A stretch of DNA of 64,000 nt from SZUA-442 sp963753185 (GTDB taxonomy: Bacteria; Actinomycetota; Acidimicrobiia; Spongiisociales; UBA5794), in NCBI GenBank assembly GCA_963753185.1, contig CAVWBO010000007.1, positions 434,001 to 498,000 on the forward strand, written 5' to 3'. Made by a program: the position numbers and the translations under genes. The first letter of the stretch is position 1. Every line of letters starts with the position of its first letter. Under the pieces are notes generated by a model. The model was given only the letters and a program-made list of their open reading frames with translations. It had not been told where the DNA came from and made no database searches. Of the stretch, positions 16,994 through 25,234 are shown one piece after another.

Positions 16994-17019
16994 TGTCGGA
17001 AATCCCGACACGTTGTCGG
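16994..17019. promoter_or_regulatory. Three alternating TGTCGG/CCGACA half-sites
   Basis: TGTCGG (16994-16999), CCGACA (17005-17010) and TGTCGG (17014-17019) occur within 26 bases upstream of the lipoprotein-hmuTUV operon. They form two overlapping perfect inverted repeats. This is a plausible repressor site for an iron- or haem-regulated promoter, but no -10/-35 pair was clear and no regulator is assigned. Confidence 0.4.
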
Positions 17020-17070
17020 CGTTGCCGCATCCCCACGGCCTGGGCGAAACCGTCACCATCGGGACCGGGT

Positions 17071-17667
17071 TCAGTTGTCGCTCGCCGTGTCGGTCTCGAG
17101 GCGCTCGAGGAAGGCCCTGCCCCTTGGTGACACCTCGTATCCCGGGGAGTGGCTGATCGTGAGGCCGAGTCCCTTCAACTTGCGGACATCGTCCTTGAAC
17201 GTGTTCTTCGCGAGTCCGAGTACGTCGGCGAGGTCCTGTGCCCGCACGTGCGGGTTGTCGTCGACGAGCCTGAGGACCTGCATCGTCCATGGTCCCCTCT
17301 TGGAGACCCTATCGAGCCTGTCGAGGCGGGATTGAATGGCAGCGACGTCCGCCTCCGACAGATCGCCGTCCTCGCGTAGTGCCACCCGGGGGTCGGCAGC
17401 GACGGATCCCAGTTCGATGCGGTAGACGTCGCCCTGCTCCTTGGACCGAAGGAATGCGAGGAGTTCCCCGAGCTCCATGCCTGCCCTTCGCGCATCGTCC
17501 TCCGTGATCGTCGAGATAGGAACGATGTCGACCTTGTCGATGCGCAGCAGTCCGGCTCGGGTTCGGAGCGAGCCCCCTGTCCTGACCGTTGGACGGGTCC
17601 ATCTCCGGAACGCGAGATCGACGTCACCTGCGACGATGCGATCGAGGATCGAGCGCTTCAACAGCAT
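17071..17667 (-). CDS. ASCH-domain protein with C-terminal winged helix
   Basis: A 198-residue two-domain protein. The N-terminal half (KRSILDRIVAGDVDLAFRRW, then LLRIDKVDIVPISTIT) looks like an ASCH/PUA-like RNA-binding domain. The C-terminal half (from about residue 130) has a helix-turn-helix pattern, AQDLADVLGLAKNTFKDDVRKL followed by a wing LGLTISHSPGYEVS. The ATG at 17667 comes 8 bases after a minus-strand TAGCCT box; a longer frame upstream is not needed. It may couple nucleic-acid sensing to transcription control, but its target is unknown. Confidence 0.65.
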   Translation of the reverse strand: MLLKRSILDRIVAGDVDLAFRRWTRPTVRTGGSLRTRAGLLRIDKVDIVPISTITEDDARRAGMELGELLAFLRSKEQGDVYRIELGSVAADPRVALREDGDLSEADVAAIQSRLDRLDRVSKRGPWTMQVLRLVDDNPHVRAQDLADVLGLAKNTFKDDVRKLKGLGLTISHSPGYEVSPRGRAFLERLETDTASDN

Positions 17668-17808
17668 GGGCGTCAAGGCTATCGATGCGGAGGGGCTCGT
17701 ACTTGTCGGTTGCCGGAGTCGCATCTCGACCTCGCCACGCAACGAACGCGCATGGCACGTGGCGCCGACAGCGACGATCATTGGGAAGAAGACGACCGGG
17801 GTGGACGG

Positions 17809-18822
17809 ATGCCTGCAAACCTCACGCCCGCGTACAAGGCAGCCGAGGCGCGCTATCGGCACGCCTCAGATCCCGAGGATCGGCTCGAGGCGCTCCGTGC
17901 GATGCTGCGCGCCATCCCGAAGCACAAGGGAACGGAGCACCTCCAAGCGGACATCAAGGCCAGGATCAAGGAACTCTCCGACGACCTGGCCGGACCGAGG
18001 AAGGGAGGAGCGAGGACGGGCCCTGCCACCGTCGTCCGGCCGGAGGGAGCTGGTCAGATCGCCCTGCTCGGCCCACCGAACACCGGCAAGTCCTCGCTCC
18101 ACGCGAGAGTCACGGGATCGCACACCGAGGTGGGCGAGTACCCCTTCACGACGCAGTACCCGATACCGGGAATGATGCCCGTCCACGATGTGGCGATCCA
18201 GCTGGTCGACCTTCCGCCGATCGCCGTGGAGCACCCCGTACCGTGGATCAGCAACGCCCTGCGTCCGGCCGACGGGTGCCTCCTCGTGGTCGACCTGAGC
18301 GAACCCGACTGTGTCGAACGCGTCCTCGCACTGCACGATCTCCTGGCCGAGCGTCGCATCGAACTGGTAGCGGCGTGGCCGCTCGGCGGTCGCGAGACCA
18401 CGAGTGGGCGCGACGTCTTCACCACGTTCCTCCCGACACTGCTCGTGGCGAGCAAGGCGGATCGCCTTCCCGACCCGACGGAGGAGCTCGCCGCCCTGGA
18501 GGAGCTCACGGGCGTCACATACCCCTACATGGCCATCTCCGCGAGTACGGGGCAGGGCCTCGACGACCTCGGCGTGTGGCTGTTCGACCATCTCGGGGTT
18601 GTCCGCGTGTACACGAAGATCCCAGGCAAGGACCCCGACATGGACCGCCCCTACACGGTCAAGCTCGGATCCACGGTGGGGGACGTAGCGACGCTCGTCC
18701 ACCGCGAGATCGCAGCAGAACTGTCGTACGCCAGGTTGTGGAGCGACGACGGGTTCGACGTCCGACAGGTCGGCAGGGACCACATCGTCGCCGACGGCGA
18801 CATCGTCGAACTCCACGTCTGA
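17809..18822 (+). CDS. TGS-domain GTPase (Obg/DRG-like)
   Basis: A 337-residue GTPase. An N-terminal helical part (about 1-70) precedes the G domain with G1 GPPNTGKSS, a G3 region LVDLPPI (the usual DxPG Gly is replaced by Pro) and G4 ASKADRL in place of NKxD. The C-terminal domain (VYTKIPGKDPDMDRPYTVK to DIVELHV) is a TGS domain, as in DRG and threonyl-tRNA synthetase. Such proteins act in translation or ribosome-linked stress control. The ATG at 17809 begins the helical region; the frame is open further upstream. It stands opposite the ASCH gene. Confidence 0.82.
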   Translation: MPANLTPAYKAAEARYRHASDPEDRLEALRAMLRAIPKHKGTEHLQADIKARIKELSDDLAGPRKGGARTGPATVVRPEGAGQIALLGPPNTGKSSLHARVTGSHTEVGEYPFTTQYPIPGMMPVHDVAIQLVDLPPIAVEHPVPWISNALRPADGCLLVVDLSEPDCVERVLALHDLLAERRIELVAAWPLGGRETTSGRDVFTTFLPTLLVASKADRLPDPTEELAALEELTGVTYPYMAISASTGQGLDDLGVWLFDHLGVVRVYTKIPGKDPDMDRPYTVKLGSTVGDVATLVHREIAAELSYARLWSDDGFDVRQVGRDHIVADGDIVELHV

Positions 18823-18837
18823 AGCACCCGTCCCGCG

Positions 18838-19115
18838 CCCCCTCGTCCCCCTCGTCCCCCTCGTCCCCCTCGTCCCCCTCGTCCCCTTCGTCCCCCTTTC
18901 AAGGGGGACGGCAGAGCGAAGCGATGCAGGGGGATTCCTGACCGAAGACCCACAACTCGGTCGGTTCCCACTCCCGTGCTCGCAGGGCTCGCGGACCCCC
19001 CTGGCTCACTCCGTTCGCCCGTCCCCCCTAAAGGGAGGACGATGGACGCGTTGTTCCTCGTCCCCCTTTCAAGGGGGACGGCAGAGGAGCGCAGCGACGA
19101 TGCAGGGGGATTCCT
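18838..19115. repeat. CCCTCGTCC minisatellite and paired palindromic intergenic elements
   Basis: Between 18838 and 18897 a unit of about 9 bases (CTCGTCCCC) is repeated six to seven times in tandem. It runs into the palindrome CCCCCTTTCAAGGGGG followed by ACGGCAGAG...GCAGGGGGATTCCT (18890-18940). A second copy of that palindromic element lies at 19060-19115, preceded by another palindrome, CCCCCTAAAGGGAGG. The 18823-19170 gap thus holds only this repeat material. Such elements usually lie in transcripts or at gene ends; here the neighbours are convergent. Confidence 0.75.
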
Positions 19116-19170
19116 CGACACCCGGACCTCGCAACGACCGAACCGAGCCAACGAGGGAAAGGGAGGTCGA

Positions 19171-19971
19171 TCAGCTCAGGAGGAACTCGAGGGCGGGCCG
19201 AAGGCGCCCGGCCCATGCGGACTCCTCGTGGATCGCTCCCTCCTCGAGAACGGCGAGGAGGTCATCGCCGTATCCGGCCGCCTCGAACCACGACCTGAGC
19301 CTGTGGAACGCATCCACGTAGGCCTCCGACATCACAGGGTCCTCGGGCATTTCGGCGAGACCCGTGTCGATGTACACCCTTCCCGGTCGAGTTTCGACCG
19401 TTTCGAGGTAGCCCCAGATGTCGGGGGTCCACCAGGCGGCGGTGCTCATCGCACCGACGCGCCCGAACTGGTCCGGATACTCGAGGAAGAGGTACAGGGA
19501 GATCACACCTCCCAGCGAGCTGCCCATGACACATGTTCGGTCCCGAGCGTGTGCGATCGGCAGTGTCTCCTCACAGAACGGCTTGCCGACGTCCACAAGC
19601 CACTTGGCGTACTCGCCCCCGAGGACCCTTCGTTCGTACGGATTGGGCCATGGGCAGTACTCGACGTGGCGACGATCCCCTGCGTTCGGGATTCCGACGA
19701 CGACGGCCGTTGATCCCATCGCCGTAAGCGTCTCGTCGACCTTCATCTCACTCGAGTAGCTGGTCTCCTCGTCGAAGAGGTTCTGGCCGTCGTGCATGTA
19801 CACGATGGTCGAACCTCCCGCAGGGACCGGGCCTTCGGGCAGCCATGCGAGCAACTCGATCGTCCGTCCGAGCACAGGGGCCTCAAGCGGATCACTCACG
19901 AGCAACCGCCCCACGACGGTGCTCCGCGGGCCGTGATCGTACGGCCTCCATCCAGCGGGAATCGACTCCAC
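19171..19971 (-). CDS. Alpha/beta-hydrolase, enterochelin-esterase-like (esterase D family)
   Basis: A 266-residue esterase. Nucleophile elbow GSSLGGVISLY, N-terminal strand TIVYMHDGQNLFDEET, and catalytic His in EEGAIHEESAW; AWWTPDIWGY is common in the PF00756 group that includes Fes/IroE and esterase D. I start at the GTG at 19971, 7 bases after a minus-strand TACTGT box; an ATG 27 bases upstream is in frame but would precede the predicted transcript. No signal peptide is seen, so it is probably cytoplasmic. Substrate unknown. Confidence 0.82.
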   Translation of the reverse strand: MESIPAGWRPYDHGPRSTVVGRLLVSDPLEAPVLGRTIELLAWLPEGPVPAGGSTIVYMHDGQNLFDEETSYSSEMKVDETLTAMGSTAVVVGIPNAGDRRHVEYCPWPNPYERRVLGGEYAKWLVDVGKPFCEETLPIAHARDRTCVMGSSLGGVISLYLFLEYPDQFGRVGAMSTAAWWTPDIWGYLETVETRPGRVYIDTGLAEMPEDPVMSEAYVDAFHRLRSWFEAAGYGDDLLAVLEEGAIHEESAWAGRLRPALEFLLS

Positions 19972-20088
19972 CCCTCCAACAGTAGGCGCCAAACACACCC
20001 GAAAGATCTATCCCCGGTTTAGCCGTGGAGAGAAGACCCGCTAATCCGATGTGACGGACCATTGCACCGAACCTTGAAGGAGGGACAC

Positions 20089-20911
20089 ATGATCAAGCGA
20101 GCAATACTCCCCGCAATCCTGGTCGTGGGAATGCTCACGACCGTAGGCGTGGCCGTTGCAGCCATCGGCACGAACGACGACTCCGGTTCGTCAACGACAC
20201 TCGCGACGGACTCGAACGACTCCACGGCGATGGACGCCCAAGGAGGCGACGACGGATCGACATCCACGACGACGCGTGGCAGCGACGACAGACGACGACC
20301 GCACGACGTCGACGACCCTGCGAGGCGGCGATGACTCAGACGATTCGACCACAGTGGCGAGCGGCCCGATCGTGATCGACGCGGCACCCGCGGGCTCGAT
20401 CACCGTCTCCCTGTCCGATGGACGCCTCACCCTCGTGAGCACCGACATCACATCCGCCTGGGCCAAGACCAGGCAGGAGATCGAATCTGACCAGATCAAG
20501 CTCAAGTACGACAACGGCAGCACCGAACTCGAGATCGAGGTCGAACTCGAGGATGGACGAGTCGAGTGGCACGTAACCTTCGAACCCCATCGCAGCGCGA
20601 CATCCACCACGTCGACGACGTCGACGACCCTGCCAGACGGCGATGACTCGGACGATTCGGGTACAACGGCGAGCGGCCCGATCGTGATCGACGCGGCACC
20701 CGCGGGCTCGATCACGGTCTCCCTGTCCGATGGACGCCTCACCCTCGTGAGCACCGACATCACATCCGCCTGGGCCAAGACCAGGCAGGAGATCGAATCT
20801 GACCAAATCAAGCTCAAGTACGACAACGGCAGCACCGAACTCGAGATCGAGGTCGAACTCGAGGACGGACGAGTCACGTGGCACGTCACCTTCGAACCCC
20901 ACGACTCATAG
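20089..20911 (+). CDS. Secreted Thr/Asp-rich protein with duplicated beta domain, frameshifted
   Basis: ATG at 20089 follows GAAGGAGGG. The product has a signal or anchor segment (IKRAILPAILVVGMLTTVGV), a Ser/Thr/Asp linker, and two copies of a domain of about 78 residues running from SGPIVIDAAPAGSITVS to the WHVTFEPH end. The frame breaks near 20290, where one extra base in an Asp-rich stretch shifts it; total length is 3n+1, so one base restores about 273 residues. The two domain copies are almost identical at DNA level. A third, diverged domain of this type ends the protein at 24635-25189. No known family was recognised; extracytoplasmic location is inferred. Confidence 0.7.
20304..20902 (+). 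repeat. Near-perfect 312-base tandem duplication
   Basis: The segment at about 20304-20590 recurs at 20616-20902, a 312-base (104-codon) offset. It covers linker and beta domain of the Thr-rich secreted protein. Only about ten differences were seen, several synonymous, indicating a recent in-frame duplication. Confidence 0.85.
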
Positions 20912-20964
20912 CCCGCAGGGCCGCACGGTATGGCGAGGGACGGTGACCCCGTCCCTCGTCCGCG

Positions 20965-20978
20965 TACAATCCGGCCTC
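20965..20978 (+). promoter_or_regulatory. Leaderless promoter of CoA-transferase gene
   Basis: TACAAT at 20965-20970 is followed after 8 bases by the GTG at 20979. GTGACC at 20943-20948 lies 16 bases upstream and could be the -35 box. Transcription would begin at the start codon, supporting GTG 20979 over the in-frame upstream ATG-like starts. Confidence 0.6.
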
Positions 20979-22163
20979 GTGACCACACCCACGGGAACCG
21001 GTGCCCTCAGTGGGCTCGTCGTCGCCGACCTTTCACGCGTCCTCGCGGGTCCCTATGCGGCGATGACCCTCGGAGACCTCGGCGCAACCGTCATCAAGGT
21101 CGAACATCCCGGAGCCGGTGACGACACGAGGGCATGGGGTCCACCCTGGGCCGGCGAGTCGAGCACCTACTTCCAGGCCTTGAATCGCAACAAACGGAGC
21201 ATCGCGCTCGACTTCAACGTCCCGGAGGACCTCGAGATCGCCACGAGGATCCTTCGCCACTCCGACGTCGTCATCGAGAACTTCCGCCCCGGCAGCCTCG
21301 AGCGCTTCGGGCTCGACGCGGACCGTTCATTGGCTGCCAATCCCCGCCTCATCTACTGCTCGATCACCGGTTTCGGTGACACCGAGGATGCCCGCCATCT
21401 GGCCGGGTACGACCTTCTCGTCCAAGCATCGAGCGGCCTGATGAGCATCACAGGATGGCCGGACGGTCCGCCCACCAAGATCGGAGTCGCGCTCGTCGAC
21501 CACATCTGCTCCCTCCAGGCGGTCGTCGGCGTGCTTGCCGCGCTGCGTTCCCGGGACCGAACGGGCGTCGGTCAACGGGTCAAGGTCTCCCTCATGGGTG
21601 CGGCGCTGGCCGCACTGCTCAACCAGGGGTCGGCGTACCTCGGTGCGGGTGTGGTTCCGGGCAGGCTCGGGAACCGGCATCCCTCGATCGCCCCGTACCA
21701 GACATTCCGTGCCTCAGACGGGTACTTCGTACTCGCCTGTGGCAACGATGCACAATTCGCCTCCGTCTGCACAGTCGCCGGGACGCCTGAAGCGGCGACC
21801 GATCCGCGATTCACCACCAACGCCGAACGCGTGCGAAACGTCGACGAGCTGGAGGGCCTGCTCGAGCCTCGATTCGCCAGACGAACGACCGACGAGATCG
21901 TCACGGCCCTTACATCGGTCGGCGTGCCCGCAGGACCGATCCTCGACGTCGCCCAGGCATTCGCCTTCGCGACCGCTATCGGGATGGGTCCGATCGATGA
22001 GTTGGAGACCCCGGGTGGGGAGGTGTTCCGATCCGTCACCTCACCGATCGGCCTGGGAGACTCGCCGGCACGCACGGCGTCTGCGCCACCGCGCCTCGAC
22101 GAACATGGAAATGAGGTTCGGGCGTGGCTCGACGAGTTGGACCGGAACCGACCGGGGATGTGA
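20979..22163 (+). CDS. CaiB/BaiF family (class III) CoA-transferase
   Basis: A 394-residue family III CoA-transferase. Family hallmarks are the N-terminal LVVADLSRVLAGPYAAMTLGD, the VIKVEHPGAGDDTR and NRNKRSIALDF segments, and the catalytic Asp in HLAGYDLLVQASSG, which forms the mixed anhydride with the acyl group. FASVCTVAGTPE and the C-terminal PAGPILDVAQAF block complete the fold. Moves CoA between carboxylic acids such as carnitine, formate/oxalate or aromatic acids; the true substrate is not indicated. Stands alone. Confidence 0.9.
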   Translation: MTTPTGTGALSGLVVADLSRVLAGPYAAMTLGDLGATVIKVEHPGAGDDTRAWGPPWAGESSTYFQALNRNKRSIALDFNVPEDLEIATRILRHSDVVIENFRPGSLERFGLDADRSLAANPRLIYCSITGFGDTEDARHLAGYDLLVQASSGLMSITGWPDGPPTKIGVALVDHICSLQAVVGVLAALRSRDRTGVGQRVKVSLMGAALAALLNQGSAYLGAGVVPGRLGNRHPSIAPYQTFRASDGYFVLACGNDAQFASVCTVAGTPEAATDPRFTTNAERVRNVDELEGLLEPRFARRTTDEIVTALTSVGVPAGPILDVAQAFAFATAIGMGPIDELETPGGEVFRSVTSPIGLGDSPARTASAPPRLDEHGNEVRAWLDELDRNRPGM

Positions 22164-22169
22164 CGGCTG

Positions 22170-22430
22170 TCAGGAGCCGTCGACGACCCTCATCGCGTGA
22201 TAGTCGGCTGCCTCGATCTCGCTGCCGGAGTCATCCCGAACCGTGGTCCTCCGAACCGCCCAACCGGAGCCATCCCGCGCGACGGGCACCGTGCCGTCGA
22301 CCGTCCTGATCGTCGCCTTGGCCTCCACGGTCCGCAGCGCACCGTCGATCTGCACGACTGCGGCGTCACCGAGGGTCTCGCCCGTATGGTGCAATGCGTC
22401 CCACTCCGCAACGATGTTCGGTTCGGTCAT
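22170..22430 (-). CDS. Hypothetical 86-residue protein
   Basis: A short acidic protein with alternating strands (AAVVQIDGALRTVEAKATIR, then WAVRRTTVRDDSG) ending ADYHAMRVVDGS. No family recognised. The ATG at 22430 (MTEPNIVAEWDAL) is preceded by a GGGGGCT stretch; an ATG 42 bases upstream is also in frame. Convergent with the CoA-transferase, 6 bases from its stop. Coding is supported by high third-position GC and its neat fit in the gap. Confidence 0.55.
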   Translation of the reverse strand: MTEPNIVAEWDALHHTGETLGDAAVVQIDGALRTVEAKATIRTVDGTVPVARDGSGWAVRRTTVRDDSGSEIEAADYHAMRVVDGS

Positions 22431-22554
22431 GATGAGCCCCCTTCCGGAGTGCCATGCCAGGTGCAGATCCAAGTGTCGTGATGTGTCTACTGCGGGACCT
22501 CTCGATGAAGATCATGTGAACCCGTTCCCGGGAGCGGAAGAACCGAGTTCGACC

Positions 22555-23844
22555 TCATCCCACGACGATCCGCGGCACCATGAGATCGACGAGCGCTCCA
22601 CCAGACGGAGAGCTCCCGATAGTGAGGGTGCCGCCGACGGACTCAGCGAGCCGCAGGGCAATGTCGAGGCCGAGCCCCGTGGAGCTCCCTCCGCTTGCCC
22701 CACGACCGGTCACATCGACACCCGCCGGGAACCCCTGACCTTCATCGGACACGATCACATTCGCAGCCGCGTCTGCCACGAGGACGGTGAGTGCGAAGCC
22801 TGTGCCGATCGGTGTGTGGGAGAACACGTTCCCGATGAGCGCGTCGATGCCGGCTGCGAGGTCGCTTGCAGGAATCGCGACGATCACGGCCCGGTGGGGG
22901 ATGTCCACCGACATGGTTCGCCGTTCGTCGACGGCGAGAGGCTCCCAGAATCTCGCCCGCTCCGACGCAACGGCGGTCAGGTTCGCGTAGGCCGTCGTCG
23001 CTCGGCGATCCGAGCGCCTTGCCTCATCGATGATGTGATCGATCACCCTGTGCAGTTCATCAAGCTGCGCGAGGATCATCGATCGCCTGTCATCGTCCGG
23101 AAGGGCCTCCGCAGCGAGCCGGGCAGCGGTGAGGGGTGTCCGAAGGCGGTGAGCGAGATCTGCGACGTCCTCGCGCTCTGATTGGAGCAGGTCCTCCATC
23201 TGGATCGCCAACCGGTTGAACGCCCTCCCGACTTCCTCGATCTCGGATGGCCCGTCGGGTTCCACTCGGACATCGAGGTCCCCCTCACCCAACCTCGACG
23301 CCGCAGCCGACAACTCCTCGACGGGCCTGACCACCGAGCGGCCGAGCCGATCGGCTACTCCCACGGCGATCAGGACCAGCACGACACCCAGTGTCCCGAG
23401 GATCGCCCACGTCCGCATGACCCCATCGGTCATCGCCTCGGACGGGGCCACCGCACGAACCACGTACGTTCCCTCGGCGGTCAACACGGGAACGTACACG
23501 GCCTCACCGCCGGAGATGGCCTGGCGGAATGTCGCACCCTCGATGGCCGGGGAGATGTCCTCACCCTCGACGAGCGGATCCCCGACGACGCTGCCGTCCG
23601 GTTGGATGACGGTGATCGACCTTCCACCGTGGCTCTCGGGAGCCACGAGATCCTCCAGGGTCACTTCGCCCCCCGCTTCGGGTATGACGACGATCAGCCT
23701 GGCGACGGCCGATGCGTCACGTTCCGCGGCAGCGACCGCCCTGTCGGCTGCGAGGTCACGTGTCAGGATCGCGAGGGGGAACAGAAACGCGATCGCGACC
23801 ATGGATGTCACGGCCACCGCTACCGCGATGAGCCGACCCCTCAT
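22555..23844 (-). CDS. Sensor histidine kinase
   Basis: A 429-residue HisKA-type sensor. Membrane segments near residues 5-25 and 145-165 flank an extracytoplasmic sensor region; a HAMP linker follows (SVVRPVEELSAAASRLGEG). The phospho-acceptor His is in DLAHRLRTPLTAARLA. ATPase boxes: N region DALIGNVFSHTP (with Asn), G1 SDEGQGFPAG and G2 STGLGLDIALRLAE. Its ATG overlaps the response-regulator stop (ATGA), so the two are translated together. The HRLRTPL variant is seen in actinobacterial kinases. Signal unknown. Confidence 0.9.
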   Translation of the reverse strand: MRGRLIAVAVAVTSMVAIAFLFPLAILTRDLAADRAVAAAERDASAVARLIVVIPEAGGEVTLEDLVAPESHGGRSITVIQPDGSVVGDPLVEGEDISPAIEGATFRQAISGGEAVYVPVLTAEGTYVVRAVAPSEAMTDGVMRTWAILGTLGVVLVLIAVGVADRLGRSVVRPVEELSAAASRLGEGDLDVRVEPDGPSEIEEVGRAFNRLAIQMEDLLQSEREDVADLAHRLRTPLTAARLAAEALPDDDRRSMILAQLDELHRVIDHIIDEARRSDRRATTAYANLTAVASERARFWEPLAVDERRTMSVDIPHRAVIVAIPASDLAAGIDALIGNVFSHTPIGTGFALTVLVADAAANVIVSDEGQGFPAGVDVTGRGASGGSSTGLGLDIALRLAESVGGTLTIGSSPSGGALVDLMVPRIVVG

Positions 23845-24524
23845 GCGGTCGGATCGACGAGGCGCACTCCAGCGCCTCGCCTCGTGTGGATGTATCGAGG
23901 CTCCGCGGCAGTCTCGCCGAGCTTGCGCCGGAGCCACGACAGGTGGACATCGACGGTCTTGTCCGCTCCGCCATAGGGTTGCCGCCACACCTCTGCCATC
24001 AGCTCGCGTTTGGAGACGAGCACACCCGGCCTCGCAGCGAGGTAGGCGAGTACCTCGAACTCCTTGAGCGTGACGTCCAGCCTGATCCCATCGAGACTCG
24101 CCTCCTTCGCGGCGAGATCCACGACGAGGCCGCCGACCACGATGGTCTCGGCCGCCTGTGCCGGTGTGCCCCTCCTGAGAACGGCATTGATCCGCGCCTC
24201 GATATGAGCTGCTGAGAAGGGCTTCGTGACGTAATCGTCCGCGCCAGCGTTGAGGATCGTGACGATCGTGCGTTCATCATCCTGGGCTGTTGCGACGATG
24301 ATCGGCGTATCTGCCAATCCGCGCATCATCTTCAGCACGTCACCACCGGCGATGTCCGGCAGACCGAGATCGAGGAGGACGGCATCCCAGGGCCTCGCGG
24401 TGAACGCCTCCACACCGGCGAGGCCCGTTGATGCCGCGTCCACATCGAACCCGGCTCGAGCAAGGTGCGACACCAGCGATTGCCTGATGGCGGGGTCGTC
24501 CTCGATGATGAGCACGGAAGGCAT
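23841..24524 (-). CDS. OmpR/PhoB-family response regulator
   Basis: A 227-residue regulator. The receiver domain (1-120) has acidic pocket EDDP, phospho-acceptor Asp in AVLLDLGLPD and Lys in DDYVTKPFS. The C-terminal winged helix (about 130-225) ends in the wing LGETAAEPRYIHTRRGAGVRL. The ATG lies 6 bases after a minus-strand TAACGT box (24536-24531), indicating a leaderless transcript covering regulator then kinase. Targets are not evident. Confidence 0.92.
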   Translation of the reverse strand: MPSVLIIEDDPAIRQSLVSHLARAGFDVDAASTGLAGVEAFTARPWDAVLLDLGLPDIAGGDVLKMMRGLADTPIIVATAQDDERTIVTILNAGADDYVTKPFSAAHIEARINAVLRRGTPAQAAETIVVGGLVVDLAAKEASLDGIRLDVTLKEFEVLAYLAARPGVLVSKRELMAEVWRQPYGGADKTVDVHLSWLRRKLGETAAEPRYIHTRRGAGVRLVDPTA

Positions 24525-24634
24525 GACGCAACGTTACCGAGGCGCTTCCCGATCGCCTTCGCACCTGGGAGCATTTGGTGCTCCCTTATCGGACGCTTAT
24601 CCCAGTACCGGGCACGGTCCCCCATACTGGCGTC

Positions 24635-25189
24635 ATGAGGAACAAGTACGCCATGTTCGGAGCCTGGCTCGCCGCGACGGTGCTCGCCGTCATCGTCGCG
24701 TCCGCAGCAGTCGGTGCGGTCCGCAGTGGTGTGACGGACCAGCCGTCTGCATCAGCACCGTTCTTCGGTGCAGCCGACACCGTCACGACGTCGACCACCA
24801 CAGAGCCCCCGACGTCGACCACGACGAGGCCCCCCGAGGCGGTCGGCTCAACGACGACCACCGTTGACACTGGAAGCACCCCGACCGAACCCACGGGGTC
24901 GTCGGCGACAACCCCCACCACGACGATTCCCGAAGCCCAGACCACGACAACGACGTCAGGGTCCTTCACGAAGACCTACACGCTTGTCGGAGGTCGGGTC
25001 ACGATCTCAGCGAGCGATCCCTCCGTCACCTTCATCAGTGCGATCCCGAATGCGGGATTCTCGGTCGATCTCGAGTCATCCGGGCCAAACGAGGTCAAGG
25101 TCGAGTTCGACTCGGAGGACCACGAATCGGAGTTCACCGCGAAGTGGCATGAGGGTGAACTCCTGGTCGACATCGACGAGTCCGACTGA
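24635..25189 (+). CDS. Thr-rich linker exported protein with C-terminal beta domain
   Basis: A 184-residue protein with an N-terminal membrane/signal segment (FGAWLAATVLAVIVASAAVG), a Thr/Pro linker of about 70 residues full of STTT runs, and a C-terminal domain starting at VGGRVTISASDPSVTF and ending GELLVDIDESD. That domain has the same strand order and acidic end as the duplicated domain at 20089-20911, so the two are likely paralogues. The ATG at 24635 follows CATACT by 6 bases. Divergent from the two-component system, so it may be a target of it. Function unknown. Confidence 0.7.
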   Translation: MRNKYAMFGAWLAATVLAVIVASAAVGAVRSGVTDQPSASAPFFGAADTVTTSTTTEPPTSTTTRPPEAVGSTTTTVDTGSTPTEPTGSSATTPTTTIPEAQTTTTTSGSFTKTYTLVGGRVTISASDPSVTFISAIPNAGFSVDLESSGPNEVKVEFDSEDHESEFTAKWHEGELLVDIDESD

Positions 25190-25234
25190 TCCGCGGGCCG
25201 CGCACGCGGATCAGGGTGTCGTAGGCTGCAGCCC

